Shown here: piece after piece, positions 57,178-64,000 of the stretch
How positions within the stretch are numbered: the first letter of the stretch is position 1
Layout of the letters: each line of letters begins with the position of its first letter
Source: Endocalyx cinctus
Lineage: Eukaryota; Ascomycota; Sordariomycetes; Amphisphaeriales; Apiosporaceae
Length of the DNA: 64,000 bases
Reading direction: 5' to 3'
Assembly (NCBI GenBank): GCA_001600455.1
Contig: BCKC01000003.1
Span: 3,978,206-4,042,205, forward strand
Program-made: the position numbers and the translations under genes
Notes under the pieces: model-generated
Databases searched by the model: none
Told to the model about the DNA's origin: nothing
The model's input: only the letters and a program-made list of their open reading frames with translations

Positions 57178-58789
57178 AGACCCTAAGGAGATGCAAGCTC
57201 TTGGTGAATCAATCTTGGAGGTGAATTTCGTCTCATTTTGAATAGTTTTCAAGAAAACGCCTGTTGTTGATGTTATCCCGAATTCACCTTGCCTTATCTT
57301 AATGCTTTCTGCATTCATACCGTGCGACATCTCTTCATTGTTTGCAGATACACCCAATGAAATGGGTTGATTTAGTATTTCACTTGATGAGATGTCCTGC
57401 TCTGTCCAATGAGGTTCAATGCAGAACATGAGGTATGATCCAGGTGTTACTATGCCTTCGGATGGATTGAGGCTATTCCGTTCTTCAAACGATTTAATAA
57501 ACATTTCAACATCATCTTGATCCGATGTAGAGTAACTTGTATCTGGATCTAATGACAGAAGCCCTTGTTTGAGGCCCCAACCACCACCGCCGCTCACTAG
57601 GTCTTGGTTAGCTATTATCGCACACGTCGTCTTTACTGAGGTTATACGTACAGATTTTATGTAGTCGACATCCCGAAGATAATAAACTAGAAATCGACTC
57701 CGAGCTTTTTAGTGCTACATCTGTCTCCGATGATGATGATCCAGGATGGAAAATATCAATTTCATCAAGTTTCTTCTCCTTCACAACGTGGGGCGGAATA
57801 ACCCAGCACCATACGCCAATTGGGCCAGATGAGATTTCTGGATATCTCTTAGATCTATCCTCAAGTATTTTGGGAATAATTGCTTCCAATTCTTTTGATG
57901 CTGGTACGGTAGACCCGTCAACTTCGACCTGCCGAACAATGTTTCCAAGGCCGGCCACAGTCTTCCGTGGAGGAGATAATGGTAGTAATGGGATGTGTGT
58001 GGATATCTGATTAGCCGAGATATCATCCACGGAAATTCCCTGGGTTGATTTCTCCCGCATCGTTTCCAGCCTCGTAGAACCTTCAGAGTCTATGTTCCAC
58101 TTACTTGCAAATAAGGTGGATCGTAAGCCGTTTTGAAAAATTGTGTTGGCTAGGGGCATCGTGATTTCCAGTTTCTTGGTACCTCCAGTCGAGAGGTTTG
58201 TTATAAACGATATAGACGCAGCTTTATCCCTTTGCTGAGTTTCAAATCCCTCGGGATCCCATATGTTGGGTAAGAGTTTCGAGGCTGAACCATATAAAAT
58301 TGAGAACCCAGTGACAGGTTGGGTTAGAACACGGTCAGGCCTAATTCCGTCTACCACCCCAGACAAGACATCGATTTTCTGAGTCCTACTCTGTGAGTTT
58401 TGTATATTCGGTTCGTTTGGGCTTGACACGGCGAGAGCCTGAACCATCTCTCTCATAAATTGCTCGTCCTTGAGCCAACTCGCAAAATCACGAGAAGCTA
58501 AAATAGCAAGCCCATGCCTGGTATTACTTTCGAGTCCCTCAAGCCTTGCTGATCCATTTGATCCAAGATCTTTGAGCTGTTCAATAATATTTTTCTGCAA
58601 GAGAAAGGAGTTTTAGCATTTTGCATCGCATCACTTCGAAGGCCTCAATTTCGGTCTTACTTTAGTCGTCTTCGGTGATGCAAAAATTGTCAGCTTTTGA
58701 GATGAAGTAGCTTCGGATGTGAATTTTCTTCTTATTTGAAGATTTATGTATTTAGGTATCAACCTTAAAGAAAATACTCTAGGAGGCAT
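57175..58789 (-). CDS. Mitochondrial-targeted fungal protein, function unknown
   Basis: 497 aa from exons 58789-58661, 58594-57652 and 57596-57175. Exon 1 gives MPPRVFSLRLIPKYINLQIRRKFTSEATSS, an Arg-rich, Ser/Thr-rich N-terminus typical of a mitochondrial presequence. Introns: GTAAGA to TTGCAG (phase 0), and GTACGT to CCTAG (phase 1, rebuilding HKILSGGGGWGLKQGLLSLDPD). The SGGGGWGLKQGLLSLDP block resembles one in a conserved ascomycete mitochondrial family of unknown function. The rest is diverged, with no enzyme motif I recognise. The frame, the presequence and the closing block together support a real gene. Confidence 0.78.
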
Positions 58790-59251
58790 ATCTTCTGTCG
58801 TCGTTTTCTGTCTTTGATAGCGCGGTTAATGGTTATACAATTAATAGGCTGTCAAGAAAAGGTAATGAGCTACCTGAAAACTTAAATGTACTGTGTTGGA
58901 ATAGCTATAGTTCACTGTCGTATATTTCATTACACACTGTACGATTCATTACCGCGGGCTGTGCTGGTTAGCTTCACAGTGTAACTTAATCATATGCCAA
59001 GATTTATTCTGATAGAATTTCAATCCTACATAAACGGCGACGAATGGTAAGTATTTCCTCCTGAAAATAGATTCATAGCTACTTCTCATTCGTAGTGGCT
59101 TGGCCGAAATTAACTGGAAATCTACTTTATTTCTTCAGCATACATATAAGAATTTGCCATTTGATATCCATGAGAGGACGGCCAGAGGATTAGCAGTCAG
59201 ACCTTTATTGAACATTTGAGGCAAGAGAATAAACGTGTTCTAGGAGGCTAA
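58790..59251. other. Intergenic region between mitochondrial-protein gene and F-box-type gene
   Basis: About 460 AT-rich bases between the 5' end of the mitochondrial-protein gene and the 3' end of the next minus-strand gene. No gene recognised. Confidence 0.35.
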
Positions 59252-60538
59252 TTAATCCTCAAATAACACATATGACCATAGTTTGTAGTATGTACAACCA
59301 AACTCTTCATTGATCTTTCTGAACTGCTCATTCGGTATCTTAGCACCCTCCAAGCGCTTCTCGGGACTCCTGCCCAAGCCTCGATCGTAAAGCGAAATAG
59401 CCGTGTTAAGATCCCCGCAGCTCGCGTCCCGGAGGCTTTTGCGGACACTGGGTTGGAGAATCCTTTCCATACCCCAGAAAACGTATGCCCTTTCCCGGAG
59501 CGGAAAATTCCTGAACCCATTATGGATGATGCCGAGGTATATATCGTCGTCAGAACTTTTGAATAAATAATAACCCAGGTTAGGATACAAGGCCTGGTCG
59601 TCCTTATTGGCTCTTCTACGTCGAATCACGGTCTTTAGTCGATTGTGAGGTGCATGCCGTAAAGTTTCTGGGGGGAAATCTCGCCCAAGGGGAGCGTTAG
59701 CCCGGATTAGGTCTTTACGTTGTTTCTCATCGGCGAATATAAGTTGATAGATAAATCTTGAGCCCAATGAGACTAGGAAACCCATGATATCTTTTGACTT
59801 AGACCTGGTATGCTGAGAAAATAAGTCAAGATCACATAGTTCGAGTTCTTTAAAGAAAGGCATGCCATCCTCACTAAGACTCTCGCTCTCGTCTACCTCG
59901 GGATCTGAGAATGAAGGATGAATCAAACTAAGCGGACGGATAATGCCCGGATTAGATAGAACGGAGTCTACCACGTCATCTTCAAGATCGTCCATGGGTT
60001 TTGTGGTAACAGACACGAAGTAATGATGAACACAGCTCAGTTCCTCCACCTCCCATGGATCCATATGGATCAGAAAGCAGTGGAATTTTTCACTGGCTGA
60101 GACAAGCGAGTTTCGACGACCATTGAAATCTGTATGATTGTTGAATTTAACAGGGAAGATGGTAGAATAGAGTTCATACCGAAAAATTGCTCTCTGAAAT
60201 CTTGCGCGTTCTTCAGAGGATAGAGTTGAGATTGTGGCCTCTTGAGTATCAGACTCGGTTTCCAAAATACGTAGAGCCCGAATCGAATAGTCTTCTATGA
60301 AGAAAGTAACACGTAAGTAAAGACGGCAAAGCGCAATGACAGCTGGTCTGTCTGTAGGAAATGAGTATAACTCAGCTCCAAAATACTCATCTAAAAGGGG
60401 GTACAAAATGTCGAGACGAGGGTTTTCTGCAAAAACGGTCGTGATATGAGACCAAGCAAGCGCATGATTCAAGGCTTCGGGTAAAATAGCATTTTTCAGT
60501 ACCGACGTGAGGATGCTGCTTGAGGATAGACTATATAC
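59252..60538 (-). CDS. F-box-family-like protein with damaged or unresolved 5' end
   Basis: The main frame runs from 60538 to 59252 (about 428 codons) and has no ATG near its start: its first codons read VYSLSSSILTSVLKNAILPEALNHALAW. These are the segment that follows the F-box in a family of fungal F-box-like proteins. Directly upstream, in the same frame, DLPPELLSLILQSLD is a good F-box start (60634 to 60590), but a TGA at 60589-60587 separates it from PRDLNKIITI. A CTTTCAG acceptor sits right before 60538, so a spliced 5' exon is possible instead. Further in, LSCVHHYFVSVTTKP and the C-terminal GIIHNGFRNFPLRERAYVFWGME are typical of family members. Either the gene is a recent pseudogene or its 5' exons are not seen here. 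Confidence 0.55.
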   Translation of the reverse strand, partial: VYSLSSSSILTSVLKNAILPEALNHALAWSHITTVFAENPRLDILYPLLDEYFGAELYSFPTDRPAVIALCRLYLRVTFFIEDYSIRALRILETESDTQEATISTLSSEERARFQRAIFRYELYSTIFPVKFNNHTDFNGRRNSLVSASEKFHCFLIHMDPWEVEELSCVHHYFVSVTTKPMDDLEDDVVDSVLSNPGIIRPLSLIHPSFSDPEVDESESLSEDGMPFFKELELCDLDLFSQHTRSKSKDIMGFLVSLGSRFIYQLIFADEKQRKDLIRANAPLGRDFPPETLRHAPHNRLKTVIRRRRANKDDQALYPNLGYYLFKSSDDDIYLGIIHNGFRNFPLRERAYVFWGMERILQPSVRKSLRDASCGDLNTAISLYDRGLGRSPEKRLEGAKIPNEQFRKINEEFGCTYYKLWSYVLFED

Positions 60539-61254
60539 CTGAAAGAAGGGCCTTGATATTGTGATGATCTTGTTAAGATCGCGAGGTCAGTCTAAAGATT
60601 GCAAGATTAGACTCAAAAGCTCCGGCGGTAAGTCGGTATACGCATTCTAAATATATTCGAAATATATTCTAAATATAAGAAGGCAATAGTAGCGATAGCA
60701 GCGGTGGTGACGATTTGAAGAGATGTTTAGCTTGTTGGATGAAGTTGTACTCGGGATAGAAGCGGGTACAGTAGCAGAAGAGCAATGATTTCGACGGTAT
60801 CACTAACCTAGGCCTAGTTCATTGTACTCTCGATAAACTCACCACCCGGTCATTACAAATGGTTTACATCGAGCATTCAAGTCTTATTGCATATTTGAGC
60901 TACCCTGCTTTAAATATCAGTCTGGACTTCATCAGATGATCAAAGATATATATAAACATTTACGTGTATGTAGAATTGAACCATTTTAGGTTCCATAAGT
61001 GGTGGAAATAGGTTACACAGTAGATGCTTAGTACTTTATAGAGTGGATTTAGAGGCTTGGGACCTACTTCATAGGGCTACTAGGGGACTTTAGGGTCTAC
61101 CTGATAGGGCTTACTCCACCTAGGCAATTACCCGCACATTTTTTGGTTTGATTCAAAATTCGGCATCTACGCCGCTTCAAGACTTCTTCGCATCGACAAC
61201 CTTCCCGATCACGACACTCGCCGCCACCACCAAGTCGCTCCCCAAACTCTCAGG
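60539..61254. other. Divergent intergenic region, F-box-type gene / RPL13
   Basis: Contains the F-box-like upstream coding segment with the in-frame TGA (60646-60539, minus strand), AT-rich repeats near 60650-60680, and the RPL13 promoter with clustered TAGGG. No other gene. Confidence 0.5.
61072..61109 (+). promoter_or_regulatory. Cluster of four TAGGG motifs upstream of RPL13
   Basis: TAGGG occurs at 61072, 61081, 61091 and 61105, about 150-185 bases upstream of the RPL13 ATG. Telomere-like TTAGGG sites bound by Tbf1-type Myb proteins are known in ribosomal-protein promoters of several ascomycetes. Binding here is an inference. Confidence 0.45.
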
Positions 61255-61968
61255 ATGGTAAGTTCTCGATGTGCCTCGACCTCGGAATTTAACTTACCGT
61301 TTTTATAGGCGATCAAGGGAAACCAGCAGATCGCGGACAACCATTTCCGCAAGGCGTGGCAGACTCGCGTGAAGTGCCATTTCGACCAGCCTCTGCAGAA
61401 GATCCGCCGCCGCAACGCTCGCCAGTCCAAAGCGATCCTCCTCGCCCCGCGACCTGCCGACAAGCTCCGTCCCGCCGTTCGGTGCCCGACGATAAAACAC
61501 AACCGGCGTGCGCGGGCGGGCCGCGGTTTTACCCTCGAGGAGCTCAAGGTGAGTTAATTCTAAGCGGACGCCCAGATTCGCACGACTAAACGTCGATAAT
61601 AGGCTGCCAAGATATCGCGCCAGTATGCCCCGACAATCGGCATTTCGGTCGACCATCGTCGCGTAAACCGGTCGGAAGAGGCCTTCGCCTCCAACGTCGC
61701 ACGTTTGAGGGAGTACCTCGGCCGCGTCATCGTTCTTCCCTCCAAGTCGGATCTCGCCGGTACCTCTACCGTGAGCAACGTCAAGGAAGCGTTCGCATTT
61801 GATTCCACAGCTAGCGGCGTCACCGAGATACCGAAGAGCGATATGCCGGCGGCGGTCGAGGGTGGTGCGTACCGTGCTTTGCGCATGGCGCGCTCAAACG
61901 CCCGTCTGCAGGGTGCGCGGGAGAAGCGTGCTCGCGATAAGGCAGAGGCTGAGAGTGCTAAGAAATAG
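61255..61968 (+). CDS. RPL13: 60S ribosomal protein L13 (eL13)
   Basis: Large-subunit ribosomal protein, 202 aa. Exons: 61255-61257 (only the ATG), 61309-61548, 61603-61968. The first donor (GTAAGT) lies directly after the start codon, as in many fungal ribosomal-protein genes. Sequence hallmarks: [55 protein letters not shown] and [34 protein letters not shown]. The Arg/Lys-rich C-terminus ends EAESAKK. A cluster of TAGGG motifs lies upstream. Confidence 0.95.
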
Positions 61969-62996
61969 GCTCGCGACGGCGCAATGCATTTGAATTAAGG
62001 GTCATGGTCAACACGGCGTACGGAAGGTCGGGCTGGAATTTGGTTTAGGCTCAAAAGCAAAATGACTTGATCAGGCGAAAAGCTTGAGTTCAGCAGCGAA
62101 ATGGAAATGTTAATAGTCATTTGAATACCCCAGTTCTGATGTTATCATCTCCTTCCAAACTTCTTTTCACAGTGCTGGCTGCTATCAAAAGATATAGTGG
62201 CGAAAAAAAAATGGCAACGATGAAAGCCGGTTGCCAATCTAGGACTGACGCTTTTATATTTACCTCTCGATGCCAATGATCCAAGGCCGTATCTGCTAAA
62301 GAACTCGAGGTTCAATTTTTTGCTCAAGTTCGAGCCTGATTTTGATCCTCACGAGACTAATGACGACACTTGTGTGTACAGCAAGTTAATCGATCCGCAA
62401 CACACAGGCATAATGAACAACGCAGGAACCACGCGAGCCACCTGATCATCTCGATATAAACCGAAACGGTCCGTAGCGACAATTGCCTACCAGGTTGTCG
62501 GTATAGTAGGTCTTAAATATTAACGTTATATCAGAGATTCCCAAATGGGAGGCTTCAAAGTTGTTTACTTAGGTATATTGTATTGGTCAAAAAGCTTTTG
62601 AGATTGCTTCGTTGCATCCTTATAGCTTGTGCATAAATACAGCCCCAGCTGAGCTGAATGAAAGCAGAAAATGCGCTATTCCTAATTCGTTCAAAACAGA
62701 CAAATCTGTACGCGGTACGGAGTAGTGTAAAAAAGCCCCTATTGACTGTTTCGCCTGCACAAGCCGCCAAAAATGAAACAACGAAACACGTTCAAAACAG
62801 ATTTACATCCTGGGCACTTGGTGTATGGCAAATACGGATGTCAAGGTTAGGTTCTCATGTATATCAAGAAATTAAATATATGTATGTAGTTGTTGATTCT
62901 ATGTAAAGTCGAAATAACATCATTTCTCAACTCACCACTACCTACTAATCATAATTTGCTAAATAATAATTCAAGTCAACCTCGACGCTTTACAAG
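61969..62996. other. Intergenic region, nothing recognised
   Basis: About 1 kb, AT-rich, between RPL13 and the SET-domain gene. One TACGGAGTA 9-mer at 62716-62724. Short open frames show no motif. Confidence 0.4.
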
Positions 62997-64000
62997 ATGC
63001 GAAATCACCAATACATTCTGATCTTCGCAACTCCTGTTTTAGGCGCAAATCCATCTCTTAAAACTTATCCTGACAGAGAGATATGTTACTGGACTTCTAT
63101 ATCCTCGCCTTTCACTAACGATATTTGTCTATCATCCCAATATAGTGGTGTGGATCAAATACAGGTAGATTGGAACGCTTCGCAAGTAATAGAGGAAGAA
63201 ACCTCGAAGTCTGAGGCTGAAAAACTTGAGGAAGATGCGTGGAGCGAACCTGTTTCTTGCGCTGGCAAATACTGCGTCTATGCAAACCCTGGATATTCTG
63301 GTCAAGGGACATCCACAGTGACAACGAAGAAAAATCTCAAGAGAATCGAGCGCTTAGAGAGCGTATCCACTGATCAATCTTCGGGCGATCATTTTGATAG
63401 TAAAAATGATGATAGTAAATTCAAAGTAGCGGAAGTTCCAGGCCGAGGTAAAGGGCTCGTAGCAGAACGGCTCATTCGCGAAGGAGAAAATATCATGAAA
63501 TCGAAACCGGCGCTGCTCGCTCATCGGGAAATGTTCCAGGATCTCGAACTGGCAGATATCTATAGGCTGTTAGATACAGCCATCGAGCGCTTGCCATCGG
63601 CCCGGAAACAGAGCTATATGGAACTGGCATCGGCGATGGGAGGTCATAAGATCACCGACATCATGTTTACGAACTCGTTTCAAATCGGCCTTGGTGAGCA
63701 TCAGGACGGCTTTCACTACGGCGTCTTTCCAGACGTCGCACGTTTAAATCACGATTGCAGGCCAAAGTAAGTTTGCGTTCGCCCATCTCCCAAGTACTCT
63801 GGACTGATATAATTGTAGCCTGGTGTTCTACATCGACAAAGACCTCACGCATCATACCTACGCCGTAAGGGATATCCAGCCCGGGGAAGAGCTTACGATA
63901 TCCTACGTGGACCCGTTTCAACCGCGTGTTTTGCGTCAGCAGCGGACACGGGACACCTTGGGATTCACGTGCACATGTGCTACCTGCGCACTTCCGGAGT
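62997..64000 (+). CDS. SET-domain protein (SMYD/SET5-like), truncated by window edge
   Basis: Exons 62997-63766 and 63819 to beyond 64000; the GTAAGT donor and TTGTAG acceptor rebuild RLNHDCRPNLVFYIDKD in phase 2. The SET fold starts near FKVAEVPGRGKGLVAERLIREGE (residue about 142); the AdoMet/active-site motif is RLNHDCRPN, followed by HTYAVRDIQPGEELTISYVDPFQ. A post-SET Cys motif, CTCATC, is just before the window edge. This points to a protein lysine methyltransferase of the SMYD/SET5 group. The N-terminus (MRNHQYILIFATPVLGANPS) is hydrophobic and could be a signal peptide, as annotated in some fungal relatives; cytosolic is the alternative. The gene is incomplete here. Confidence 0.86.

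Noticed and set aside
1..64000. CRISPR array, rRNA, bacterial operon or transposon ORF
   Set aside because: No regularly spaced direct repeats with unique spacers, no rRNA-like sequence, no transposase or reverse transcriptase motif (such as a catalytic DDE or YxDD) in any frame I read.

Overview
The window is nuclear DNA from a filamentous ascomycete (Pezizomycotina). I would guess a sordariomycete and perhaps Xylariales, but the sequence does not prove the order. Genes are interrupted by short introns (about 50-160 nt) with GTAAGT/GTATGT-type donors and CTAAC-like branch sites. GC-rich exons alternate with AT-rich, homopolymer-rich intergenic DNA. Typical fungal families are present: HET domain, Zn2Cys6 regulators, P450s, DUF6536 and ArAE/DUF2421 membrane proteins. 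There is one N, at 7395. I found no convincing tRNA, rRNA, CRISPR array or intact transposon.

1-24.8 kb is mostly housekeeping: an SDR oxidoreductase, the AP-2 sigma adaptin, a zinc-knuckle protein, the ESCRT-III factor IST1, a large ArAE-type transporter (FUSC/DUF2421), a histidine phosphatase, SAGA subunit SPT3, a multi-TM membrane protein, the PP2A leucine carboxyl methyltransferase (PPM1), a six-exon DUF6536 membrane protein and an ASCH-domain protein. Many coding joins were rebuilt from splice signals and frame, and exon coordinates are given per gene.

24.8-32 kb is accessory: homopolymer tracts, a decayed rhodopsin-like gene relic, a degenerate 17-bp minisatellite, an alpha/beta hydrolase, a HET-domain protein and a Zn2Cys6 regulator.

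32.6-52.2 kb looks like a metabolic gene cluster with no polyketide synthase, NRPS or terpene synthase. It holds an SDR, two different P450s, a single-ORF fusion of an enoyl-CoA hydratase (crotonase) with an AMP-forming acyl-CoA ligase, a divergently transcribed hotdog thioesterase, a second Zn2Cys6 regulator, a type II haloacid-dehalogenase-like hydrolase and a 6-phosphogluconate-dehydrogenase-like (DUF1932) reductase. A reasonable inference is oxidation, CoA activation, hydration/retro-aldol or dehydration, and thioester release of a carboxylic acid, i.e. catabolism or tailoring. The substrate cannot be read from sequence.

52.2-64 kb returns to conserved genes: a Ser-rich low-complexity protein, an ALYREF/Yra1-type RRM mRNA-export factor, a mitochondrial-targeted fungal protein, an F-box-type gene with a damaged or unresolved 5' end, ribosomal protein L13 and the start of a SET-domain protein cut by the window edge.
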